Assembly: GCF_023078275.1 (NCBI RefSeq)
Contig: NC_062982.1
Span: 21,648,695-21,712,694 of the forward strand
Length of the DNA: 64,000 bases
From: Leguminivora glycinivorella
Lineage: Eukaryota; Arthropoda; Insecta; Lepidoptera; Tortricidae
Direction of reading: 5' to 3'
In this document: piece after piece, positions 50,407 through 59,639 of the stretch
How the letters are laid out: the number at the start of each line of letters is the position of its first letter
Position numbering within the stretch: the first letter of the stretch is position 1
Program-made: the position numbers and the translations under genes
Notes under the pieces: generated by a model
What the model was told of the DNA's origin: nothing
The model's input: the letters and a program-made list of their open reading frames with translations, nothing else
The model's database searches: none

Positions 50407-52038
50407 ATGTCATCTAAAGTTAACAAAGCTACTACCAGTGGGCGAAAGATGGCGTCACAGGTCTTATGCTTCAAGTGCAAAAAGACGACTGATATAAGCA
50501 ATACATTACCATGTTCATTATGTAAACAACTCTATGAGTTCGATTGTGCGGGCGTTTCACAGAAGCTGCACCGTTTAAGAGGCATTGAATCAAGAAAAAA
50601 ATGGTTATGTAAAGTATGCGTTAACAAACAAAATAACGATTTATTACTTTCTAAGCCCGAAACAGTTTTTGTCTCAAATAAAAAACAGACAATGGCGAAG
50701 AAAATTAGCCCTAAAAAATTAAACGATCACATAAAGACTAGCCCTACTCTGCAATTAGAGGACAATCAAATCATGTTACCTGTTGACCCTGCTGTGGACG
50801 TTTCGGAATCTATTTCTAATCAGCAACAAGAGGATCATGAAATCACGTCACCTACCACAATAGAGCAAATGAATACTTCTGACTCACATGATATTCCTGA
50901 CTCCCTAAATTCGTCCACAATTAATGAAAGCGACGAGTCATTAGCATGTCACACTCCAGTGTCATCTGGCCTATTATCTAGAAGTGCAGATATGTCTCTT
51001 AAGAAATCAAATGAATTACGAGATATGAAAGAAAAACTAAACCAATTATCATCCGCCTTAGACATAACGCAAAATGAATTAGAAAATACGATATTGGAAA
51101 ATAATGAATTACGACGACAGATAGATAAACTCACAGTAGAGAATAATACATTAAAAACTTTATGTTGTTCGCCAAAGGTAAAAGGGAGTCCTTGTAGTGC
51201 CAAAAACACAACAAAAACGTCTTCAATTATGACTCCAAACAGAATGTCAACACCAACCAATACTTTAAAGTCACCAAACGCTACAGCTACAGACGAAAGC
51301 GCAGATGTCATACTATGCTTACAACGAAAAGTTTTGCTACTCGAACAGGAACGAGACGATGCTAAAAGGGAAATTTTAGACTTGACAAACCAGATCGAGA
51401 TTCTGTCACAAAAACTTCTAAACGCTGCTACCACGAGTGCCAAAATGTCACCTTTAAAAAAGAAACCACTGGAAAGGCAGCCTAATGTAGGCGTGTCTGA
51501 TGAAACAAGAACCAAACTGTGTATTATTAGTAATCAGAGGTATAATGGAACGTTAGCAGCGATAGAAAATGCATTTAATCAAGATTTCGACTTCTGTCAT
51601 TACAACATGCCAAACACCGGAATAAATGGATTAATAAAGACATTAGACAAAAAATTAGTGGATTTTACCGAGAGTGATTTTTGTGTAATACTATTAGGCG
51701 AATGTGATTTCCAAAACAACCGAGAAAATCGCGAGCTTGTTCGCGATTTAAGATCTGAGGTACAAAAAATAACTCACACTAAAGTAATTGTTTGTCTTCC
51801 CACTTATGTGTGTGGAGCTCCAATATATAATTATTTGATTGAACGTTTTGGTGCAGAATTAATACAGGACATACAAAAGGATTATTATTGTTACATTTTT
51901 GATACGAATGCGGATTTGTCTCTTGACATGTTTTCCAATTACACTGGAAAAATTAATAAATATGGAATAAAAAGTATATTCTTAAGTCTAAGGAAATACC
52001 TTAAAGATATTCAATTAGAAATGTTTTTTCGTGAATAA
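50407..52038 (+). CDS. LINE ORF1 protein: zinc finger, coiled coil, possible SGNH-like domain
   Basis: 543 residues. An N-terminal PHD-like zinc finger (~20-70) shows CFKCKK, CSLCKQ, FDC and WLCKVC. A low-complexity Ser/Thr/Asp-rich linker follows to ~195. Two predicted coiled-coil stretches lie at ~205-258 (LKKSNELRDMKEKLNQLSSA ...) and ~300-340 (LQRKVLLLEQERDDAKREIL ...). The C-terminal ~170 residues start KLCIISNQRYNG and include FCVILLGECDF and IVCLPTYV. This resembles the esterase-like (SGNH) domain of CR1-group ORF1 proteins, but I cannot confirm a catalytic triad. The protein likely binds and packages the element RNA. It ends TAA, overlapping ORF2 by 8 nt. Confidence 0.85.
   Translation: MSSKVNKATTSGRKMASQVLCFKCKKTTDISNTLPCSLCKQLYEFDCAGVSQKLHRLRGIESRKKWLCKVCVNKQNNDLLLSKPETVFVSNKKQTMAKKISPKKLNDHIKTSPTLQLEDNQIMLPVDPAVDVSESISNQQQEDHEITSPTTIEQMNTSDSHDIPDSLNSSTINESDESLACHTPVSSGLLSRSADMSLKKSNELRDMKEKLNQLSSALDITQNELENTILENNELRRQIDKLTVENNTLKTLCCSPKVKGSPCSAKNTTKTSSIMTPNRMSTPTNTLKSPNATATDESADVILCLQRKVLLLEQERDDAKREILDLTNQIEILSQKLLNAATTSAKMSPLKKKPLERQPNVGVSDETRTKLCIISNQRYNGTLAAIENAFNQDFDFCHYNMPNTGINGLIKTLDKKLVDFTESDFCVILLGECDFQNNRENRELVRDLRSEVQKITHTKVIVCLPTYVCGAPIYNYLIERFGAELIQDIQKDYYCYIFDTNADLSLDMFSNYTGKINKYGIKSIFLSLRKYLKDIQLEMFFRE
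52019..52038 (+). promoter_or_regulatory. ORF1/ORF2 overlap: T-run and non-AUG ORF2 start
   Basis: ORF2 is in the +1 frame relative to ORF1. Its frame opens after a TAG at 52016-52018, and no ATG occurs before conserved ORF2 sequence; the first candidate start is GTG at 52031. A run of six T (52024-52029) lies just upstream, within ATGTTTTTTCGTGAATAA. ORF2 must be made by termination-reinitiation at a non-AUG codon or by frameshifting at the T-run. Confidence 0.6.
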
Positions 52039-54949
52039 TAAAGGTGAAGAAACCATTACTGTCAAGAAACAATTTTCTCATCAACTTGTTATTTTACACC
52101 AAAACATTGCAGGCGTTCTCAATAAAGCTGATAGTCTAGAAGTAGCGCTCTCAGATTTTGCAAATGATTCCATTAATATCCATGTTGTGTGCCTCACAGA
52201 GACCTTCATACAAGCGGGACATGAAAAAAATGTACAAATTTCAAACTTTACACTGGCAAATTATTTCTCACGAATTAATTGTAAACGGGGAGGAGTTTGT
52301 ATTTTGGCTAGACCATGGATTGAATTTAATACTCTAGACTTAAATGGGTTCGCGAAAGAATGTGAATTTGAATGTTGTGGGATCGAACTTGTAAAATTAA
52401 ATTATATAGTGATCTGTCTGTACAGAATACCGCAGTGCAATCCGAATCAATTCATTGATAGATTGGATAGTTTTTTACAATATTTAGCTCAAAATTATAG
52501 AAATAAGTATGTAATTATCTGTGGAGACCTAAACATAGATACTCTCAAAGATTCTCAAACAACAAAATTATATAATGAGGTGCTGATCAGATATAACTTA
52601 CATAATCATATTTCTAAAGCTACTCGAATCACTAGTACATCTCAAACCTCTATTGATCATGTTATTACAAATATTACGGACTCTAAAACTGTTGCATGCA
52701 CCATCCATGATATTGGTCTATCAGATCATACAGCACAGACTGTGAGTATACAGGTAAATGAAAACACGTGTCCCAAACAGTTTTATCTTTTTCGTAGAAA
52801 TTTTAGTGAAGAAAACATTTTAAAATTTGTTAGCTGTATGAAACATTTGAATTATTATGATGTTTACAACAAGTCTAGTACTAATGATGCATTCAACGAG
52901 TTTCATGATCTCCTGAGCCTTTTTTATGGTTTGTGCTTTCCTCTGGTGAAAGTGGTAATTAAAGAAAAACCAAAAAAAGCTAAATGGATCTCCAAAGGGT
53001 TAAGGCTCTGTTGCAAACGTAAACGCGCCTTATATCTGCAATCATGTAAAAATAATAATAAAGAGCTTAAGGCTAAATATAAAATATACTCAAAAATGTT
53101 ACAGTCTGTCATACATAAAGCTCAAAAAAGAAGTAACTACAAATATATTTCTAATGCCAAAAATGTGTGTCGTGCTACATGGGATATCATTAATGATAAA
53201 GTGGGCGAATTACGGCAACCAGGTTATATACGTAACATAGAAAGTGATAATGGTATTTTATCTAACCCTGAAGATATTGCAGAATTAATTAACAATTATT
53301 TTATTGATGTATCCAATAAGTTCCATCCAAATTATAAATCAAAGATACAAAATTTTGATAGATTATGTCATAGTATATTTTGCAATCCCGCCTCTCCAAA
53401 AGAGACATTGGAAACTATTAAGAAATTAAAAAACACAACATCAACTGGATATGACGAAATAAATTCCAAAGTGCTTAAAGCTTGTGCTGAATCAATATGT
53501 GTGCCTCTATCATATATTTTTAATTTGTCTCTTGTGGAAGGAACATTCCCAGATAGACTTAAAAAGTCCATAGTAAAACCTCTTTACAAAAAAGGACCAA
53601 AAAGTAACGTAAGCAATTATAGACCCATTTCGTTGCTGCCTGTATTGTCAAAACTGTTTGAAAAACTTATGCATTCTAGACTAGTCAAGTTTGCCAATAA
53701 GCATAATATTTTTTCGGATCGGCAGCATGGGTTTAGGACTTGCAGGTCTACATCCACTGCAACTTTCGCTTTACTCAAGGATGTCATACAGTGTGTGGAT
53801 AAAGGACAGCCAGTTGCAGTACTTTTTCTGGACATGACTAGGGCATTTGACTTGGTTGCTCATCAGAGACTATTAACAAAGCTTGAATACTATGGAGTGC
53901 GAGGAAATGTGCTTCGCTGGATAGAGTCATACTTAAGTCACAGAATTCAATATACAGAAATTGTTAGAAGGGAAGGCGAATCTTTAAACATCTACAAATC
54001 TAAATGCAGAGAAAATAACTTTGGCGTGCCTCAAGGCAGTGTCTTAGGTCCATTGCTCTTTTCATTCTACATTAACGATTTGCCTAAAGCCGTAGACTTT
54101 CCTACAGTATTATTTGCAGACGATACTTCCGTAGTGATACCATGTACTGATATGCAAACATTTGAGAGCGTCATTAATCGAGCTCTGAATCAATTGGTAA
54201 CTTGGCTCGAAAATAATAACCTGACAATAAATGTTACTAAAACTAGATACATGCAATTTAGAACAAGTAGACGACCAAGTCTGCCGCTAAATGTAACTTG
54301 TTTAGGTGAGTCTGTCAGCGAAGACAAAAGCTTTAAATTCCTAGGTTTAAATTTGGATGAACATTTAGCGTTTGACATACATGTTGATAGTGTTTGCAGT
54401 AAAATAAATAAATTTATATTCCCATTGAGAAAACTCAGACAAACAGTATCTCGAGAATCAGCATTATTGGCTTATCACAGCTACATTACGTCCACACTCA
54501 GATATGGCATAATAATATGGGGTAATTCATTTGATCTGCAAAGGGCATTTTTGATGCAAAAAAGATGTATACGAGCCATCTTCAAACTGAAGCAAATGGA
54601 CTCATGTAAGCCAATAATGCAAAATAATAATTTGTTGTCTCTTCCATCCTTATACATATTTGAAATGGCTGTTTTTGTTCGTCTCAATGAGTATTATTTT
54701 AAAAAGAATAGTGATATGATAGATTACAATGACCGTATATCTAGACAGCGCAATTTACTATTTTTGCCAAAAACTTGTCTCAAACAAACAACTAGGAGCT
54801 CATTTTATATGTGCATAAAAATATTTAACAGGCTGCCAGCAGATATAAAAGAACTCCCAATCCCTAAATTTAAGAAGAAATTATTTGAATGGCTTTGTGA
54901 CATGTGTTTTTATTCCATACATGAATATTTTAATTATGAAATTGAATAG
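52031..54949 (+). CDS. LINE ORF2 protein: AP-type endonuclease and reverse transcriptase
   Basis: 972 residues counted from the GTG. The N-terminal endonuclease (~15-240) shows HQNIAG (23-28), CLTETF (54-59), GDLNID (165-170), SIDHV (207-211) and LSDH (230-233, with the catalytic D-H). Reverse transcriptase (~480-780): NYRPISLLPVLSKLFEKL, HGFR, motif A FLDMTRAF (D601), GVPQGSVLGPLLF (665-677) and FADD (695-698), then FKFLGLNLDE. A C-terminal region ends FNRLPADIKELP. The lengths and all catalytic motifs are as in full-length family members, with no internal stop. The endonuclease nicks chromosomal DNA and the RT copies the element RNA from that nick. No C-terminal RNase H is seen. Confidence 0.93.
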   Translation: MNNKGEETITVKKQFSHQLVILHQNIAGVLNKADSLEVALSDFANDSINIHVVCLTETFIQAGHEKNVQISNFTLANYFSRINCKRGGVCILARPWIEFNTLDLNGFAKECEFECCGIELVKLNYIVICLYRIPQCNPNQFIDRLDSFLQYLAQNYRNKYVIICGDLNIDTLKDSQTTKLYNEVLIRYNLHNHISKATRITSTSQTSIDHVITNITDSKTVACTIHDIGLSDHTAQTVSIQVNENTCPKQFYLFRRNFSEENILKFVSCMKHLNYYDVYNKSSTNDAFNEFHDLLSLFYGLCFPLVKVVIKEKPKKAKWISKGLRLCCKRKRALYLQSCKNNNKELKAKYKIYSKMLQSVIHKAQKRSNYKYISNAKNVCRATWDIINDKVGELRQPGYIRNIESDNGILSNPEDIAELINNYFIDVSNKFHPNYKSKIQNFDRLCHSIFCNPASPKETLETIKKLKNTTSTGYDEINSKVLKACAESICVPLSYIFNLSLVEGTFPDRLKKSIVKPLYKKGPKSNVSNYRPISLLPVLSKLFEKLMHSRLVKFANKHNIFSDRQHGFRTCRSTSTATFALLKDVIQCVDKGQPVAVLFLDMTRAFDLVAHQRLLTKLEYYGVRGNVLRWIESYLSHRIQYTEIVRREGESLNIYKSKCRENNFGVPQGSVLGPLLFSFYINDLPKAVDFPTVLFADDTSVVIPCTDMQTFESVINRALNQLVTWLENNNLTINVTKTRYMQFRTSRRPSLPLNVTCLGESVSEDKSFKFLGLNLDEHLAFDIHVDSVCSKINKFIFPLRKLRQTVSRESALLAYHSYITSTLRYGIIIWGNSFDLQRAFLMQKRCIRAIFKLKQMDSCKPIMQNNNLLSLPSLYIFEMAVFVRLNEYYFKKNSDMIDYNDRISRQRNLLFLPKTCLKQTTRSSFYMCIKIFNRLPADIKELPIPKFKKKLFEWLCDMCFYSIHEYFNYEIE

Positions 54950-55277
54950 AAATAAAATTTTGTCATTGTAACTAGTTAATTAATCGCTGCATGACATTTC
55001 GTTTGTATAAATAATTAATGTAAAATGCTAATTTTATTGTAACTTATAAATCACTGCATGACTTTTGAATGTTTGAATGTTTGGTAAAATTGTCTAATTT
55101 AAAATTGCCTAAGTTTGAATGTTTATTTCTATCATTTTGTCTTGTGTTATGTTATAGTGCAGCTAGACCTACTTACATTTGCATGCTACTCCAAGCAGGA
55201 TATGGTTGAACTATATTTTATTGTACATCTTTGTAAACCCATATTTCAGCAAATAAAGAAATACAGAATACAGTAAA
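54950..55277 (+). other. LINE 3' UTR and tail
   Basis: AT-rich, ends CAGCAAATAAAGAAATACAG then AATACAG. The repeated AATACAG/AAATACAG unit is probably the short tandem tail used by the element's RT. The host sequence CATTACCGTAATGACG resumes right after. Confidence 0.65.
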
Positions 55278-55599
55278 CGTCATTACCGTAATGACGATTA
55301 GTTGGGTACGCTAATTATTTTGTATGAAAAATAAAACCATGTAGTTAGGCTGATTTAAATTTTAAGTCCGATACTAATCGTTATTAAGATATCCGCCCGT
55401 ATGGAATATACACGCTGTATTTGGACAAAACTGTTTGACACGATGCCAACGTTCACTTTCATCACATCGCACCGCTCGCCATCACCTTGCAACTTCGTGC
55501 GGTTTCAGAGGAATTTCCTCCCACGGACGCTCCGGCTGTAGAATGAACTACCTGCCGAGTAATCCCGATGAACTATAGGGTTCTTCAAGAAAAGAGTGT

Positions 55600-55715
55600 A
55601 CGAGTTTATAATTAGTCGGCAACGCGCATGTGACACCCCTTGAGTTGCAGGCGTCAAAAGGTTACGGTGACCGCTTTCCATCAGGCCACCGACGTGGTAT
55701 AAAAAAACTCTCATA
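55600..55715 (+). repeat. Interspersed repeat I
   Basis: GTCGGCAACGCGCATGTGAC, CTTGAGTTGCAGGCGTCAAA, GGTTACGGTGACCGC, TTTCCATCAGG and CACCGACGTGGTATAAAAAA. Sister copies at 25370-25490 and 37575-37690. Confidence 0.6.
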
Positions 55716-55719
55716 TACA

Positions 55720-56020
55720 TTGACCTGGGTGATTACACTGATTACGTGGCAGTGGGCGGGGCACATTGCATGTAGAACCGATGGCCGTTGGGGCGGAAAG
55801 GTTCTCGAGTGGCGACCGCGTACCGGAAGGTGAAGCGTGGGTAGGCCCCCCACAAGGTGGACTGATGATGAGTGGATGATGGTGGGTGAAGGTCGCAGGA
55901 GTCCGCTGGATGCGGGTGACGCAGGACAGGTCATTGTGGCAATCTTTGGGGGAGGCCTATGTCCAGCAGTGGACGTCTTTCGGCTGATATCATAATGATG
56001 ATGATGATGATGATGACTTA
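55720..56020 (+). pseudogene. RTE-type LINE ORF2 3' end with (GAT)n tail
   Basis: Codes for WQWAGHIACRTDGRWGGKVL EWRPRTGR in one frame and VGRPPTRWTDD in the next, the typical RTE ORF2 C-terminus with a frameshift. It ends CTATGTCCAGCAGTGGACGT, CTTTCGGCTGATATC, then (ATGATG)n. 5'-truncated. Confidence 0.78.
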
Positions 56021-56029
56021 CATCTTGTC

Positions 56030-56875
56030 CTGCACTCTCATTCTTAAACACATATAGGAACAATAATATATGAATTTGTCATTTCTGTCAAAGATTTAAA
56101 GGAAGCCGTATTTTTTAAGACGTTTGCAAACGGAAGACAATTTGTAGAGAAGTTGCATTGCCATCTCTCGACACAGGGTTTAAATATTCAGAACCTCCGT
56201 TTTGACAATTTGATCCATATTTTTTACCATTAATATTAGCGCTATTTAAGAGAGCATTTTTTTTTCTTTTTGTTCTGAGGTAGGTACATTTTTCCTAGAA
56301 TTGAAATATGTGATGAACCGTTTCAATATATTTGACAGAAGAACATTTCAGTCTCGTGGATTCTCAAACTTTACAAGCTACTCACACGATCACAGCTCCA
56401 ACAGGCAATCTGGAATTCGGATTGCACTCGACACTTTTATTTGTCAAGCATTCGGCCTGGCTTTGTTCGAGTCCGTCGTGTGATCGGTGGAAAATTGGCT
56501 GAAAAATGAATTGAAAATAGGAATAGGAAACTTTATACAACTACACAAGTTTTAAAATGTCATCTTGATTTAATTTCATAAATTATAATTAGTGTATTTG
56601 CGTTTAATTGTACAATAAGAGTCAACAAAATGTCATGTGTCTATTTGAAATTTGAATATTCATCACCAACGCCGGCTAACGCAATCGAAAAGTCCGATTT
56701 TTGACAAAGTTGCGTTCGGCGTTTGAGGTCACAAACTTGGATTATTCATTAGGCCAACATTAAACAAGTGTGAAAATAATCATCAGAACTACCGGATTTG
56801 ACGCATACCCCCGCATACTCCATTTACTTTCAGGCGACAAAGTTACTGTACTACTATTGTTAGTGATCAGGCATA
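56030..56875. other. Unassigned AT-rich stretch
   Basis: Non-coding; no TIRs, tails or domains recognised. Confidence 0.4.
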
Positions 56876-56879
56876 AGGC

Positions 56880-57605
56880 TTACAGAATGATAAGTTGGGT
56901 ACGTAGTTCCCTTTTTATCAGTTGTCTTCTTGGTGATCCAGGCCCTGGCCTGCCCCTGGGCTTATAACTGAGGCATTTGTGAAGGGTTCTCTTTCCCTTG
57001 GCCAAGTCATTGGATTACTTGGTGATCTGACATAAGGTTAACCCCTTTGGGTTCACAGACGCTAGCCGGGGCAGTTAGGTGGTGTGTATGGCACGCAGTT
57101 CTCTTTGTGACTTGGTGACTTGAAACAAGGTTAGGGGTTCGTAGCTGAGGCATTTGTGTAGGGTACGCAGTTCTCTTTCCATTGGCGTTACCAAACATCA
57201 GTTGAACTACTTGGCGCATGATCTGTCACAAGGCTAGGGGTTCACAGCTGGGGCAGTTAGGTGGTGTGTAAAGTACGCAATTCTCTTTCATTCCTTTTTT
57301 TTGAAATACGAGTACTAATTGGTGAACTGACCCAAAGATTAGAACCTCACTGAGAGCAGGCGTCCTCTAGGGTACGCCGTTCTCTCTCCCCTTATTTGTT
57401 TGTTTATTATGTATACTTCTCGGCGATCTGACACAAGACCAAAGGCGCACAGATACATTTAAGCGGTGTGTAGGGGAGTCCTGTTTTCCGTGGCGATTGC
57501 AAACTTCATTGGATTACTTGGTGATCTGACACAAGGCTAGGGGTTGACAGCCGGGGCAGTTAGGTGGAGTGTAGGGTACGCAGTTCTCTTCTCCGCGGCA
57601 CGAGT
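56880..57605 (+). repeat. Diverged ~110-bp minisatellite
   Basis: Five or six irregular units, each with ACTTGGTGATCTGACACAAG, GCTAGGGGTTCACAGCTGGG, GCAGTTAGGTGGTGTGTA and GGTACGCAGTTCTCTTTCC. Spacing varies because of indels and a T-rich interruption at 57290-57310. No gene. Confidence 0.8.
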
Positions 57606-57834
57606 GGTCTCTGCACACGTCGAATGAGGACATGCAGGATCTGTAAGCTGAAAAAACACTTATTAAAATTTATTTCTTGATAAAAATATAATCATGAGAC
57701 ACATGAAAAATGCTCTAGAAAAGAGATTGTCTAGTAAGCCTGGAGCAGTAAATGTTTAAAAAAAGGATTAAGGATAAGAAAAGACTCCAATTAAATGGCA
57801 TTTGAAAGCCGCTCTCTAAGAATGACGTGCTATA

Positions 57835-57925
57835 ATATCGTTGTAGGCGTACCCACAACACAAGCCTTCTTCTTACAGTGGGACTCAGTCAATCTGTGTA
57901 AGAAATCCTATAAAGTAATATTTAT
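57835..57925 (+). repeat. LINE-type 3' tail
   Basis: CACAACACAAGCCTTCTTCT, TCAGTCAATCTGTGTAAGAA, then AATATTTATTTATG. Matches 31850-31960. Confidence 0.55.
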
Positions 57926-58328
57926 TTATGTACATTGCTAGTTTCACATAGTTCCAACAAGATTTTACGTGGTACTAGGCAAGTAAGCAGTAATTTATGC
58001 GCATTTAATTCGCAGGTGCTTCCTGGTTCTGCTTCTAGAAATAATTTAGAACGTTTTGCTCCAAGACACATTGCTTGTCTTCTCCTTTATGTGCTTAAAG
58101 TCGTTATAGCCATTGGTATGCATGCTCAATTTAGACTCAACTTCGTATAAATACGGTTAACATTTGAATGCATTTCTAATGGCCAGATGCCGTTATTTCT
58201 TTTTGCCGATTTCTTGAGCACAAGCTAAGTGGGTACTAAATTTGTTTTCTAATTCTAGGAACAGGAAGACCAATGTTCTTACAATTTTGCACCAACCCTC
58301 CCAGGTTGATGCAGAATTATATTATAGT

Positions 58329-58453
58329 AAGGGCCACTTGTACCAACGAAAAAGAAGAGTTAATCCGAGGGTTGATCCACCATTTTATATGGCATATGAG
58401 CATAAATGACAGCCCACTAACCCTGAGTTAAGTGGTTGGTGCAAGTGGGCCTT
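58329..58453. mobile_element. Palindromic MITE, AAGGGCCACTTG ends
   Basis: The left end AAGGGCCACTTGTACCAAC pairs with the right end GTTGGTGCAAGTGGGCCTT. The inner GTTAATCCGAGGGTTGATCC pairs with TAACCCTGAGTTAA imperfectly. Non-coding. Confidence 0.75.
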
Positions 58454-58459
58454 GTTCAA

Positions 58460-58850
58460 TTAAAATTTGACTGAGATTTAAGCAATGACAGTAGCTAAGT
58501 TCAATTGCATAGCAATTCATTAAATAAAATTTGTAAAATTACATGTAGGTATACGCAATTGCCAAAGGTAATAACGCCCTTAGACTTAACTTAACTAGTC
58601 TATGCGACGTTTTATAACTTAAAACTGTTTTGACTTACTAATCTTTTTTTTAATGGGATTGGATTTTAATTGGACTCGTTAATAAAGTCTTATACCATTA
58701 TTATAGCGAGCCCCATATCACTGTGCTATTTTGTGCCTTAATGCAATAACAGGACAGTGCGTAAAATCCTCAGTTTATGGTGATCGTTTACTTCTGCGAA
58801 ATTAATTGCTACTTTATTCAATAAAGGTTAAATTTAACTAATGAAGTACT
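58460..58850. other. Unassigned AT-rich stretch
   Basis: Non-coding; nothing recognised. Confidence 0.4.
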
Positions 58851-58854
58851 TTCA

Positions 58855-59240
58855 ACTATAAACTGAAATAAATGTCATATACAAAGAAAAAATGACCAAG
58901 GCCTCCAAGTGTCCGATGCTGGATTCGAACCAGCGTACTCCGTTATAGCCACGGATGCCTCAAACCACTCGGCCAACCGGTCACGGCGGCAAGGGTCGAA
59001 ATTTTCAAGTATATGACACAATTACCGAAGGCTTAAGGCGCCCCCTGCCATCTCTGAGGTAGAACCGGAACTAGTTCGACCTCCTAACTGAATCAAACCA
59101 TGTGATTACGAGTTAGCGAAGAGAGATGGCGCTACCATATTCACTCTAAGACCAAATTAAATTATTTCATAGGAAATATTTTAATTTGTGTTTTTTTTTT
59201 TAGTAGACACACTACTATTATTTAACTATAAACTGAAATA
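58855..59240 (-). mobile_element. tRNA-derived SINE with class-II-like head, 11-bp TSD
   Basis: GAAGTACTTTC flanks the stretch (about 58844-58854 and 59241-59251). On the minus strand a tRNA-like head at about 58915-58985 has GGCCGAGTGGTTTGAGGC (long D-arm as in Ser/Leu tRNAs) and B box GGTTCGAATCC. A tail GGCCTTGGTCATTTTTTCTT, GTATATGACATTTATTTCAG follows. The tail matches that of the SINE pair at 36305-36575, whose head is different. The short AACTATAAACTGAAATAAA appears at both ends of the stretch, so it may contain a second partial tail. Confidence 0.7.
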
Positions 59241-59399
59241 AAGAAGTACTTTCCCCCAAACTCTAATAAAATATGGCTACGGAAATGTATCTCAAAGAGC
59301 GCCGTAAAACTAAGCCCGTTATCTTCTTCACTTCCTGAAGAGGCTTTACGGTTTTGCAAATTGGGTACGGATTTGATATTAGAAAATAGCTGTTTTACA

Positions 59400-59625
59400 T
59401 TTTTTTGATTGCTTTATTGACATGATCATATTTACATAATTATGTAAGAAAAACTAAGACTAAACTTAAAAGCTAGCTAATGTCTAAATCTAAAAATAGG
59501 CCCTTGGGGCATTGTACCAAGGATACTGGCGACATTTCCTCGCTGTATCGCAATGCTGATACGTTGTGCGAGGAAGTCGCCAGCTCTTCGGTCGCCAGTT
59601 ATATTTATGTTTTATATTTATCTTC
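59400..59625 (-). repeat. LINE 3' UTR with hairpin
   Basis: The minus strand carries a stem CTGGCGACTTCCTCGC / GCGAGGAAATGTCGCCAG, then ATGCCCCAAGGGCCTATTTT, and ends CAATAAAGCAATCAAAAAAA. It is the 3' end of a LINE without coding sequence. Confidence 0.6.
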
Positions 59626-59639
59626 CGTGTGGTGATTTG

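Larger units (their letters stand above)
49900..55277 (+). mobile_element. Apparently intact non-LTR retrotransposon (CR1/Jockey group)
   Basis: Two overlapping ORFs (50407-52038, 52031-54949), both uninterrupted, followed by a ~330-bp 3' UTR ending CAAATAAAGAAATACAGAAT ACAG. The domain order ORF1 (zinc finger, coiled coil) then ORF2 (endonuclease, reverse transcriptase) is that of full-length CR1/Jockey-group LINEs. It is the only complete LINE here; all others are tails. The 5' boundary is approximate. Confidence 0.85.
48382..55405. mobile_element. Probable TIR element with CTATTACCG words, host of the LINE
   Basis: ATTCCATACGGGCG at 48382-48395 is inverted as CGCCCGTATGGAAT at 55392-55405. 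The left part (48470-49450) repeats CTATTACCG, CATTACCGAGGGTA and CGGTAATAG about ten times in both orientations, and has a 22-bp perfect palindrome at 49410-49431. After the LINE ends at about 55277, CATTACCGTAATGACG appears at once. The motif on both sides supports one element split by the LINE. No target duplication identified, and the outer ends are only 14 bp, so confidence is moderate. Confidence 0.45.

Noticed and set aside
50949..51515. 188-residue minus-strand frame
   Set aside because: It is the antisense shadow of the LINE ORF1 coiled-coil and Ser-rich region.
58913..58990. tRNA-Ser or tRNA-Leu gene on the minus strand
   Set aside because: The head is tRNA-like but is followed by the SINE tail and flanked by an 11-bp target duplication.
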